DNA of 45,843 nt from a virus: positions 1 to 45,843 of the IMG/VR virus record IMGVR_UViG_3300037502_001688; one strand, given 5' to 3'. The notes beneath the pieces are model-generated. The model saw only the letters and a program-made list of their open reading frames with translations. It was not told the DNA's origin and ran no database searches. The position numbers and the translations under genes are program-made. Shown piece by piece: positions 7,921 through 14,578 of the stretch (its first letter is position 1; each line of letters opens with the position of its first letter).

Positions 7921-8529
7921 TTACTTCGGATATGGCTCAATCTTATAACGCAGCGCCGCCATGGCCTTACGCTTAAACGACTTCGACCCAACCAGATAAA
8001 CATACCGGTGCTTCCGTGGCCTCGGGTGCAAGTAAAAGTCATCGCCGTACTTTGCTCGCATGGCCGCCGCTCGGTCTTTGGTGCCTCGGAACTCATCGGC
8101 AATGGTCTGGCCGTGTAAATGCTCCTTACCCTTCACCTTCCAGTCTGTCCGCTTGGCGCTTAATCCACAGTACAGGAAGTTGCAAGCCTGATAAACGTAG
8201 CCCTTATGGTCTTGCTCGGTATCGGCAAAGCTGACCACAATGCACTCCGGCAGCATTTTCAGGCTACGGCCAACCAGCATGGATGCCTCATTCTTGCGAT
8301 TGTACTTGAGGCATAGACGGTTAAGCTCTAGCACTTGATGCTTGTAGTCGTCTCCGGCAATGCCGCGCTTTAGTGGTGCACTAGGCGGTGTGCCGTAAGT
8401 GACCACTCCGACCAGCTCATCTGTGTCGAATAGCCCGAATGCGTAACTGATTGACGGCCAGCGCTTGGCGTAATGGATTTCGAGAATGAATGGCGCACAG
8501 TCGGCGCGGCTTATCGGTTTTACTTCCAC
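7921..8529 (-). CDS. Mom-like DNA-modification protein (GNAT-like fold)
   Basis: This protein of about 202 residues resembles the Mom family, which in phage Mu modifies adenine in phage DNA to a methylcarbamoyl form and so evades restriction. Visible similarities are an N-terminal EVKPISRADCAPFI, HYAKRWPSISYAFGLF, VGVVTYGTPPS, LELNRLCLKYN, SMLVGRSLK and SFADTEQDHKGYVYQACNFLY. The likely start is GTG 8529, five bases after AAGGGTGA; an in-frame start at 8574 would add 15 residues. No com-like zinc-finger regulator lies beside it. The family call is from motif memory; the chemical product is inference. Confidence 0.82.
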   Translation of the reverse strand: MEVKPISRADCAPFILEIHYAKRWPSISYAFGLFDTDELVGVVTYGTPPSAPLKRGIAGDDYKHQVLELNRLCLKYNRKNEASMLVGRSLKMLPECIVVSFADTEQDHKGYVYQACNFLYCGLSAKRTDWKVKGKEHLHGQTIADEFRGTKDRAAAMRAKYGDDFYLHPRPRKHRYVYLVGSKSFKRKAMAALRYKIEPYPK

Positions 8530-8565
8530 ATTGCTCACCCTTGCAACAAGCCCGGAAAAGAAGAT

Positions 8566-8617
8566 TAGCGGCAACGAGTCCGGGTGTACTCGCGTTCGGG
8601 GATCAGCCTAGCCGCTA
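8566..8617 (-). promoter_or_regulatory. Nested hairpin in the Mom-like gene leader
   Basis: TAGCGGC (8566-8572) pairs with GCCGCTA (8611-8617), and inside them CGAGT (8575-8579) pairs with ACTCG (8588-8592). In RNA this would be a two-level stem upstream of the mom-like start. The ribosome site itself is not in the stem. Confidence 0.4.
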
Positions 8618-8722
8618 AACACATTATAGCAATTGCCGATGCTTATAACCACCCGCCCAAATGAGAATGATTGTTGTGTTGTGGTGATTTTGTATGGTGG
8701 TAACTTTTTGCCCGCGCTGGTT

Positions 8723-8890
8723 GGTACCTTGGTACCTCTCCTAAAGGAGAGAGGTACCGATAGGTACCGAAACCGCTTTTCGCCCCCGGCACAGGTACCA
8801 TAAAAGGTACCGATATAGCAGAAATGGCTCAACCATGCGGGTTTGAAGTGGTACCTATACAAAAAGGTACCATTAGGTACCGGCGGTACC
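8723..8890. repeat. Array of ten GGTACC palindromes; candidate origin
   Basis: GGTACC occurs at 8723, 8731, 8753, 8763, 8794, 8806, 8850, 8866, 8876 and 8885, i.e. ten times in 168 bases; one more lies at 9073 inside the primase gene. Many neighbours are 8-12 bases apart. A TCTCCT-AA-AGGAGA palindrome (8737-8750) sits between copies two and three. The array lies directly after the primase-helicase gene and before the Mom-like leader, a natural place for an iteron-type replication origin or an operator cluster. Confidence 0.8.
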
Positions 8891-8894
8891 GAGA

Positions 8895-10883
8895 TCACTT
8901 TTTGCCCCTTTTTGCTAAAATCAGTGTTCCGGCATCGATTGAGTCAATAATGGCGAATCCTTGAGCAATTTCTTCTACGTAATGAGAATCAATCAGCCTT
9001 GTTGCCAGCTTCCCTGCTGACGGTTTGATCTGCTGAGCGGCGTAATTTTCCTTTTGTCCCTGCTCAGTCACAAGGTACCTTTTCAGTGCTGACCGGCTAA
9101 TGTATGGAGAGCTGTTCTGAACCTCGGCTCCAGACCACCACCATGCCTTCTCAAGCAATCTCCGATCCTCATGCGCCTTCTTATCCACCTTCACCTTGGT
9201 AGATTGCTCAGCAGGAACCAGGACGGCGGATTTAACCTGTTCTCCGTCCTCGTCGATCCAGTCAAGTTCATGCGACTGGATTTCAAAAGCCATAGGCGCT
9301 ATCAATTCCGAATCCTTGGCCTTGCGCTGGATCAGTTGAAGCGGCTCTGACTCGCTGCCAGGCACTACGGAAAACTCCAAGTCAAGCGCCCCTTTCCATG
9401 CCGAGCTACCCCGTGCACGGTGCTGGGAATCCTCGCTGACGCCCGTGTGATGAACCAGAAGCACGGTTGTGTTGAACTCTTGCATCAGATACCCGCACGC
9501 ATCAATCATGGTTTTGGCGTCCTGTGCGCTGTTCTCGTCGCCTGCCAAGAATCGGTGCAATGTATCGACTACAATGGCCGCTGGCGGCTCTGGAAGCTGG
9601 TTAATGGCATCCCTGACCTTGGCATACCCTTCTGGCGTGTTCAGGTCTGTACCGGCTTTAGAAAGCCACATATTAAGCCTGTCGGCCTTATTGTGACGTT
9701 TCCATGCGGCGAGGCGTGCCCGCATACCGGCATGGCCTTCACCGGCTAGATAGACCACGGGGCCGCTATGGATCTTCTTGCCATTCCATTCCGGTTTATT
9801 GGCTGCTATGTGGCAGACCTGATCAATCACCACGAACGTTTTGCCGCCGCCCGATGGGCCGTGCACCATGATCAGTGCATTGCGTTGGATGACGCCCTTG
9901 ATGAGCCACTGAATTGACACTGGCTGACTACAAAAGTCGTCGGCAGGGATCAGGTAATCATCTTGAGGCGGCATGATCAGGTTGATCAAATCGCCTCCAT
10001 CCTGATAGAAGTCGTTGGCATCATGGCCAATGGTGGGAGGCAAGACTAACCGGCTATTCGTAGCATCGGCGGCTTGCTTTCCGTATTTTTGACCCGTGCC
10101 GGATTCGTCGTTATCGGCCACGATAACCAGAGAAGGGTTAAGCGTTTTTGCGTACTTGGCAGCGGCTGGCATATTGTGGGCGCTGAAGGCGCACAAAGCT
10201 GGCAACCCCGTTACCTGATGGATAATCGCCGCATCGGCAAAACCCTCACAGATGACCAGTGTCTTTTCTGACGGATCACCCACAATAAAGCAAGCGCCGG
10301 ACGTAGCGCCACCGCCCTGAAATTTCTTGCCGCCGTCGCCGTCGATGTATTGCAGGCTGGATAGCTCGCCATCCACGTACATTGGCACGATCAGACGACC
10401 GTCACCCGTTACACGGATTCCGTGGGCCTCGATGCTCTTTCGCTTCAGGTACGGATGATCGTTACTGGCCTCAGTGGCTCCGTTCCATATGGTCTCTGAG
10501 GTATCGGCGGCGACCTCTCGTCGCTTGGCCTGTTCTTCCTGTTGTTGCTTTCTGGCCTCGGTAATCCGGCGCTTGTGAGCCATCTCTTCCTGTATGGTAA
10601 GGTCGCGCCCAATATCCGCCCGCCAGGTCTGGTTTGTGCCGTCCTTCCAGTTGCCGAAAGCCCCGGCAGGCACTTTGTCTGGATAGATCACGTACCAGCC
10701 CGAATCGTCCTTTTTCTTGCCGGTCACGCTAAATCGGTGAATCTTGCCGTCCATGTGGATTTGCTCAGGAGCCAGCATCCCGGCAATTTCCATAGCCTGT
10801 CTGAGCTGTTGTTCTGGTGGCTCTTTATGGTCTGGGCGGGGCGGGGTGAAGCCGCCGGGGAATAGGTTGGTTATGTTGGCCAT
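8895..10883 (-). CDS. Toprim primase / RepA-like helicase
   Basis: This 662-residue replication protein combines a primase and a helicase. Residues about 30-100 form an N-terminal region of bifunctional phage primases; a charged coiled segment (about 100-125) follows. The Toprim domain is at about 205-290, with catalytic acid E213 in CEGFADA and DxD at 257-259 (VADNDESG). A RepA/AAA_25-type hexameric helicase starts near 310, with Walker A GPSGGGKT at 342-349, LAGEG after it and Walker B AIVVDTL further on. It should prime and unwind DNA at the fork. Its start shares TAATG with the preceding HNH gene, and its end abuts the GGTACC array. Confidence 0.92.
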   Translation of the reverse strand: MANITNLFPGGFTPPRPDHKEPPEQQLRQAMEIAGMLAPEQIHMDGKIHRFSVTGKKKDDSGWYVIYPDKVPAGAFGNWKDGTNQTWRADIGRDLTIQEEMAHKRRITEARKQQQEEQAKRREVAADTSETIWNGATEASNDHPYLKRKSIEAHGIRVTGDGRLIVPMYVDGELSSLQYIDGDGGKKFQGGGATSGACFIVGDPSEKTLVICEGFADAAIIHQVTGLPALCAFSAHNMPAAAKYAKTLNPSLVIVADNDESGTGQKYGKQAADATNSRLVLPPTIGHDANDFYQDGGDLINLIMPPQDDYLIPADDFCSQPVSIQWLIKGVIQRNALIMVHGPSGGGKTFVVIDQVCHIAANKPEWNGKKIHSGPVVYLAGEGHAGMRARLAAWKRHNKADRLNMWLSKAGTDLNTPEGYAKVRDAINQLPEPPAAIVVDTLHRFLAGDENSAQDAKTMIDACGYLMQEFNTTVLLVHHTGVSEDSQHRARGSSAWKGALDLEFSVVPGSESEPLQLIQRKAKDSELIAPMAFEIQSHELDWIDEDGEQVKSAVLVPAEQSTKVKVDKKAHEDRRLLEKAWWWSGAEVQNSSPYISRSALKRYLVTEQGQKENYAAQQIKPSAGKLATRLIDSHYVEEIAQGFAIIDSIDAGTLILAKRGKK

Positions 10884-11497
10884 TAGATCAAAAACTCCAT
10901 CTTATTGGACTTTCTCAGGTTCTCAGAAGCCCATATCGGTCTTAAATTAGTGTGATGATTTAGAGCGATTATGTCTTCCTCTGTTTTTGCTGAAGACATC
11001 GGCACTATGTGATCTATGTGCCACTGATCTCTGTTGTGCCAGCCCATGCCTTTTTTAAATTGGGACTCTATGTATTTTCGAAATTCACCGATAGTGCAGC
11101 CGAGTATTTCTTCAGTTGACTGACTCTTTTTGCCGCCAATCTTGGCCAATTCTTTATTTATTCTCCGCCTAATCCCGTCTTTAAAGCAAAAATTTTTATC
11201 CAGTCTTCTCTTTTCCCTCATGTATTTTGATAAATACTTTTTTCTTCTTTCAATCCTAGCTTTCTTAGAAGGCCTATCTATGATGCCTTCTGTCCTTTTG
11301 TAGTAATTTTTAAGCGCATTCTTTCTGCTTTCATCTGTAGGCGCTCTATACCTGCCTTTCTCTCTCCTATTCTTGCAAGACACGCAAGCTTTGCTTGAAG
11401 TTAATCTTTCTGAGATGTGGCCCCACTTGCAGGGCTTTCCGGTAAAATACCTTGTCAGACCTAAGCCTATAGCCTCACTCCTCGACAACTTTTCCAT
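10883..11497 (-). CDS. HNH homing endonuclease
   Basis: This 204-residue protein has an N-terminal zinc-type region (GKPCKWGHISERLT then CVSCKNRREKGRY) and a C-terminal HNH nuclease: WHIDHIVPMSSA, then ALNHHTNLRPIWASENLRKSNK. Its middle is very Lys/Arg-rich. Coding sequence is visibly AT-richer than the primase gene, with runs of A and T, which suggests recent arrival. It overlaps cro by 23 bases and touches the primase start, so it sits between two essential genes as free-standing homing endonucleases often do. Confidence 0.88.
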   Translation of the reverse strand: MEKLSRSEAIGLGLTRYFTGKPCKWGHISERLTSSKACVSCKNRREKGRYRAPTDESRKNALKNYYKRTEGIIDRPSKKARIERRKKYLSKYMREKRRLDKNFCFKDGIRRRINKELAKIGGKKSQSTEEILGCTIGEFRKYIESQFKKGMGWHNRDQWHIDHIVPMSSAKTEEDIIALNHHTNLRPIWASENLRKSNKMEFLI

Positions 11498-11657
11498 CTT
11501 CTGCCCTCAGCTTTCCACCGGTTTTTACTTGCAGCTCATAGGCCCGCGCCCTTGGTACATGATCTCCCCACCGGCTAATGTTGTGAGGCCAAATACCTAA
11601 AGCCTCTGCAAGTTGCTTGATCCCGCCGTAATGCTCGATTGCGTCCTTAGTCTTCAT
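11475..11657 (-). CDS. cro: Cro-like repressor
   Basis: This 60-residue DNA-binding protein opens MKTKDAIEHYGGIKQLAEAL. The helix-turn-helix spans about 12-33 (GGIKQLAEALGIWPHNISRWGD) and is followed by VPRARAYELQVKTGGKL, a layout closely like Cro proteins of lambdoid phages. ATG 11657 is preceded by GAGG and eight bases; longer upstream starts would run through the promoter region. It is the first gene of the leftward arm and should repress one or both overlapping promoters at 11686-11719. Confidence 0.88.
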   Translation of the reverse strand: MKTKDAIEHYGGIKQLAEALGIWPHNISRWGDHVPRARAYELQVKTGGKLRAEDGKVVEE

Positions 11658-11673
11658 TTTTTTTGCCTCGTGT

Positions 11674-11694
11674 TGATGTTTGGTGTTGACATCA
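11674..11694. promoter_or_regulatory. Candidate operator (inverted repeat)
   Basis: TGATGT (11674-11679) and ACATCA (11689-11694) form a perfect six-base inverted repeat with a nine-base centre. It covers the -35 box of the rightward promoter and the -10 box of the leftward one, a fitting place for Cro binding. Confidence 0.5.
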
Positions 11695-11714
11695 TAATCA
11701 TTCGTGGCTAATCT
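11686..11714 (+). promoter_or_regulatory. Rightward early promoter
   Basis: The -35 box TTGACA (11686-11691) is perfect, the spacer is 17 bases, and the -10 box is TAATCT (11709-11714). It would drive the plus-strand operon beginning at 11770 after a leader of about 50 bases. Confidence 0.75.
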
Positions 11715-11719
11715 GTAAA
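11691..11719 (-). promoter_or_regulatory. Leftward early promoter
   Basis: On the minus strand the -35 box is TTTACA (11719-11714), the spacer is 17 bases and the -10 box is TATGAT (11696-11691). It would drive cro and the leftward arm. It lies on almost the same bases as the rightward promoter. Confidence 0.68.
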
Positions 11720-11769
11720 GCGTAGACCAACCTGCAATCCAGCAAACCGGTCTCAAGCGAGGAAAAAAC

Positions 11770-12447
11770 ATGGCTATACAGTTAAAGTCCACTAAGGGCT
11801 TGCACGCCAGCGGCGTGAAAATCTTAGTTTATGGTTTGAGCGGTGCGGGAAAGACCTCACTGATTCCGACCATGCCAGATCCTATCGTTCTATCTGCGGA
11901 GGGCGGACTGCTTTCTATTGCTGATGCAGACGTGCCGTTCATCGAAATTGGTGATATGAGCACTCTAATGGATGCATACACTTTTGTCACAGAATCGGCT
12001 GAAGCCGGTCAGTTTCAAAGCATTGCGCTTGATTCTATCAGTGAAATTGCCGAAGTTGTTTTGAATGCCGAAAAGAAAAAGACGAAAGACCCGCGTCAGG
12101 CTTATGGGGAGCTAATGACGCAGATGCAGGACTTGATTCGCGCATTCCGTGATATTAACGGAAAGCACGTTTATTTCACCGCCAAGTGTGAGAAATCGCA
12201 AGATGAACAAGGCCGAATTCTATACGCACCTTCTATGCCCGGCGCAAAGCTGGGGCAGCAGCTCCCATATTTCTTCGACGAAGTGTTCGCCCTGCGAGTC
12301 GAAAAAGGCGAGGACGGAAAAAACGTCCGCGCTTTGCAGTGCGACACGGACGGACTGTGGAGCGCTAAAGACCGCTCTGGCAAGTTGGAGCCGTGGGAGT
12401 TGCCAGACCTTGGGGAGATTATCAAGAAAATTGGAGGTGAGGCATGA
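11770..12447 (+). CDS. Sak4-like ATPase, single-strand annealing recombinase
   Basis: This 225-residue RecA-like ATPase has Walker A GLSGAGKT (22-29), a Walker B-like strand ending IALDS (D88), and a sensor-like stretch KHVYFTAKCEKSQDE. It resembles AAA_24/Sak4 proteins, which promote phage recombination together with a single-stranded-DNA-binding protein; a DUF669 protein lies two genes downstream, supporting this. CGAGGA seven bases before the ATG is the ribosome site. It is the first gene of the rightward arm. Strand annealing or exchange is family knowledge, not seen directly. Confidence 0.88.
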   Translation: MAIQLKSTKGLHASGVKILVYGLSGAGKTSLIPTMPDPIVLSAEGGLLSIADADVPFIEIGDMSTLMDAYTFVTESAEAGQFQSIALDSISEIAEVVLNAEKKKTKDPRQAYGELMTQMQDLIRAFRDINGKHVYFTAKCEKSQDEQGRILYAPSMPGAKLGQQLPYFFDEVFALRVEKGEDGKNVRALQCDTDGLWSAKDRSGKLEPWELPDLGEIIKKIGGEA

Positions 12448-12824
12448 CACTATACGATCAATGGCTACAAGCCAAAGAGGCGGAACGTCAGGCCGTTGAG
12501 GCGCGGCGCGTCATTGAGGATAAATTGGTGTCAGAGTTTGGCGTGGACGACACCAAGGACGGCTCAAAAACCTACAAGCCAGAAGGTTACAAGGTCAAGG
12601 TGACAACCCGCCTGAGCCGCCGCGTGGATGCCGATGCTTTGATTGACCTGGCAGCGCAAGCCGGAATCGACAACGACCACCTGCAAGCTCTGTTCCGCTG
12701 GAAGCCTGAGCTTAACCTGAAAGAGTGGCAAAGTGCCGCTCCTGAAATCACCGGGCCACTGGCTCCGGCAATCACAACCAAACCAGGACGCCCGTCCTTT
12801 TCAATCGAACGAGTGGAGAAATAA
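12444..12824 (+). CDS. Conserved protein of the recombination block
   Basis: This 126-residue protein opens with an amphipathic helix (MTLYDQWLQAKEAERQAVEA) followed by GSKTYKPEGYKVKVTTRLSRRVD. I have a general memory of this pattern between Sak4-like ATPases and DUF669 proteins in many phages, but the function is unknown. It overlaps the ATPase gene by four bases (ATGA), so the products are probably made in fixed ratio. Confidence 0.78.
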   Translation: MTLYDQWLQAKEAERQAVEARRVIEDKLVSEFGVDDTKDGSKTYKPEGYKVKVTTRLSRRVDADALIDLAAQAGIDNDHLQALFRWKPELNLKEWQSAAPEITGPLAPAITTKPGRPSFSIERVEK

Positions 12825-12827
12825 ACC

Positions 12828-13316
12828 ATGGCTAACCTTGGCGAAGCATTTAACGTAAACGAACTTCCTGAAGATCAGGGTGGTTTTGATCCAATTCCGG
12901 CTGGTGACTATCACCTGAAAGTAACCGATAGTTCACTGGAAGACACCACAGCCGGTACGGGTCAGTACATCAAGGTACGTTGCGACGTGATGGGGCCGTC
13001 TCATCAAGGGCGCGTGCTGTTCACCAACATTAACATTCGCAACCCGAATCCGAAGGCAGAGGAAATCGGACGGCAGCAATTAGGCAGTCTGTTGCGTGCC
13101 ATCGGCCTTGCCTCGCTGACTGACACGGATCAGCTTATCGGTGGTGAGTTTAGTGGAAAGGTGACCGTGAAAAACGATCCGACTTATGGCCCCGGCAACG
13201 AAATCAAGGGCTTCAAGGCCATTGGCGGTTCGCCGGCTCCTAGTGTTGCCCAGTCTGCACCTGCTCAAAATTCCGCTCCGGCTGGCGGTGCTACTCCGCC
13301 TTGGGTTAAAAAGTAA
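12828..13316 (+). CDS. Single-stranded-DNA-binding protein, DUF669 type
   Basis: This 162-residue protein matches DUF669 proteins: FDPIPAGDYHLKVTDSS near the start, GQYIKVRCDVMGPSHQGRVLFTNINI in the middle and an Ala/Pro/Ser-rich flexible tail ending in ATPPWVKK. The body should be an OB-like fold and the tail a partner-binding segment as in SSB proteins. It follows the Sak4-like gene closely, the usual partner arrangement. Confidence 0.85.
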   Translation: MANLGEAFNVNELPEDQGGFDPIPAGDYHLKVTDSSLEDTTAGTGQYIKVRCDVMGPSHQGRVLFTNINIRNPNPKAEEIGRQQLGSLLRAIGLASLTDTDQLIGGEFSGKVTVKNDPTYGPGNEIKGFKAIGGSPAPSVAQSAPAQNSAPAGGATPPWVKK

Positions 13317-13326
13317 TTCACTGAAT

Positions 13327-13344
13327 GGGGCGGTTCGCCGCCCC
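13327..13344 (+). terminator. GC hairpin with TTCG loop after the SSB gene
   Basis: GGGGCGG, TTCG, CCGCCCC is a perfect seven-base-pair stem followed by TTT and, after the ribosome site of the next gene, TTTTT. It may be a weak terminator, an mRNA-stabilising end or a brake on the next gene; it cannot stop all transcription because essential genes follow. Confidence 0.6.
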
Positions 13345-13356
13345 TTTGGAGTTTTT

Positions 13357-13575
13357 ATGAGAATGGTTCACTTACATGAAATAGAGGATCAAAACAACTT
13401 CGCCAGAAGGGCTGCAAGTCATTTTAGAGAAAATGAAAATCACTGGTCATACACTGATGGCGATATTAAAGAAGGCGCTCTCTTCGCCCTTAGATTTGGC
13501 ATGGCTAGAGATTGCGTTTTAATTTTTGAGATTGGCAGCGAGCCAATTAACTATCAGAATATTATTGGTGATTGA
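13357..13575 (+). CDS. Small hypothetical protein
   Basis: This 72-residue protein opens MRMVHLHEIEDQNNFARRAA. GGAG lies eight bases before ATG 13357, directly after the TTCG-loop hairpin. It contains HFRENENHWSYTDGDIKEGALFA. No family is recognised. Its A/T content is higher than that of its neighbours. Confidence 0.65.
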   Translation: MRMVHLHEIEDQNNFARRAASHFRENENHWSYTDGDIKEGALFALRFGMARDCVLIFEIGSEPINYQNIIGD

Positions 13576-13576
13576 C

Positions 13577-14578
13577 ATGGCGGAGATACCAGATCCTTTA
13601 AGCACGCTGCCCGCCCTAATCGACAAAGCCCACGAAGCTAAGGCGGAGTCACCAAGGCCACACTTGGGAGCTAGCCAAATCGGTCACCCATGCCGCCGTT
13701 GGCTCTGGTTGTCATTCCGCTGGGCCATAAAGCCACAATTTCCAGGCCGGATTCTGCGCTTGTTCCGCCGTGGCCACCATGAGGAAAACTGGATTGTCGA
13801 GGATTTAAGGCTGGCTGGCGTAAAGATCCATCCGCTTGACCCTGAGACGGGTAGGCAGTGGTTTTTTAAGGATGGGCACTTTGGCGGCTCACTGGATGGC
13901 ATTATTGAATCCGGCGTACCGGAAGCACCAGAAAAGCCGCATGTGTTTGAGGCGAAAACGCATAGCCTTAAATCCTTTGACCACCTCAAAAAGAACGGCG
14001 TGGAGAAATCAAAGCCTGTTCATTATTCACAGATGCAGGTGTATATGGAGGCCAAAGGCATTGATAGGGCGCTGTACTACGCGGTCTGTAAGGACAATGA
14101 CGAAATCTATACCGAGCGCGTCCGCCTTAAAAAGACCGAAGCCAAAAAGCTAAACGACAAGGCGCAAGAGATCATCGCTAGTGACCGGATGCCGGAACCT
14201 TTGAGCGCCGATCCTACGTGGTGGGAGTGCAAATTCTGTGATGCCCATGATTTCTGCCACAACCACCACACCACAAAAGAGGTTAATTGCCGTACCTGCG
14301 CACACTCAACCGCCAAAAGGGATGGCACATGGCACTGTAGCCGATGGGATAGTGAGATTCCCGCCGTAGAGTTTCAGCGGGCCGGTTGTGATGACCATGT
14401 AATTCATCCTGATCTTGTGCCGTGGAAACTGAAAGGCGGAGATGAAGTTTCGGCCATTTATGAGATTGATGGCCAGGATGTGCAGGTTGGTTGTGGCGGC
14501 GTGCTGTCTAGGGATTTGTTGCATCCTGATTCTAATGTGGCTGAAATTGTTAGGAGATTCGGAGGCAAAGTGTGCTGA
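13577..14578 (+). CDS. PD-(D/E)XK nuclease, Cas4/RecB-like
   Basis: This 333-residue nuclease carries the PD-(D/E)XK core: GSLDG (104-108), EAK (125-127) and a following SQMQVYM helix. An early cysteine (C39, in GHPCRRWLWL) and a Cys-rich C-terminal part (CKFCDAHDFCHNHH, then CRTCAH and WHCSRWD) suggest an iron-sulfur or zinc site, as in Cas4/AddB-like exonucleases. It probably resects DNA ends to feed the Sak4-like protein. It starts one base after the preceding stop and ends overlapping the helicase. Confidence 0.86.
   Translation: MAEIPDPLSTLPALIDKAHEAKAESPRPHLGASQIGHPCRRWLWLSFRWAIKPQFPGRILRLFRRGHHEENWIVEDLRLAGVKIHPLDPETGRQWFFKDGHFGGSLDGIIESGVPEAPEKPHVFEAKTHSLKSFDHLKKNGVEKSKPVHYSQMQVYMEAKGIDRALYYAVCKDNDEIYTERVRLKKTEAKKLNDKAQEIIASDRMPEPLSADPTWWECKFCDAHDFCHNHHTTKEVNCRTCAHSTAKRDGTWHCSRWDSEIPAVEFQRAGCDDHVIHPDLVPWKLKGGDEVSAIYEIDGQDVQVGCGGVLSRDLLHPDSNVAEIVRRFGGKVC

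Noticed and set aside
8608-8898. A 96-codon minus-strand open frame across the GGTACC array
   Set aside because: Its composition is set by the repeats (Val-Pro, Gly-Thr, Arg-Tyr pairs), it lacks a normal start context apart from GTG overlapping the primase stop, and no family is visible. A repeat array is the better explanation, though coupled translation is not excluded.
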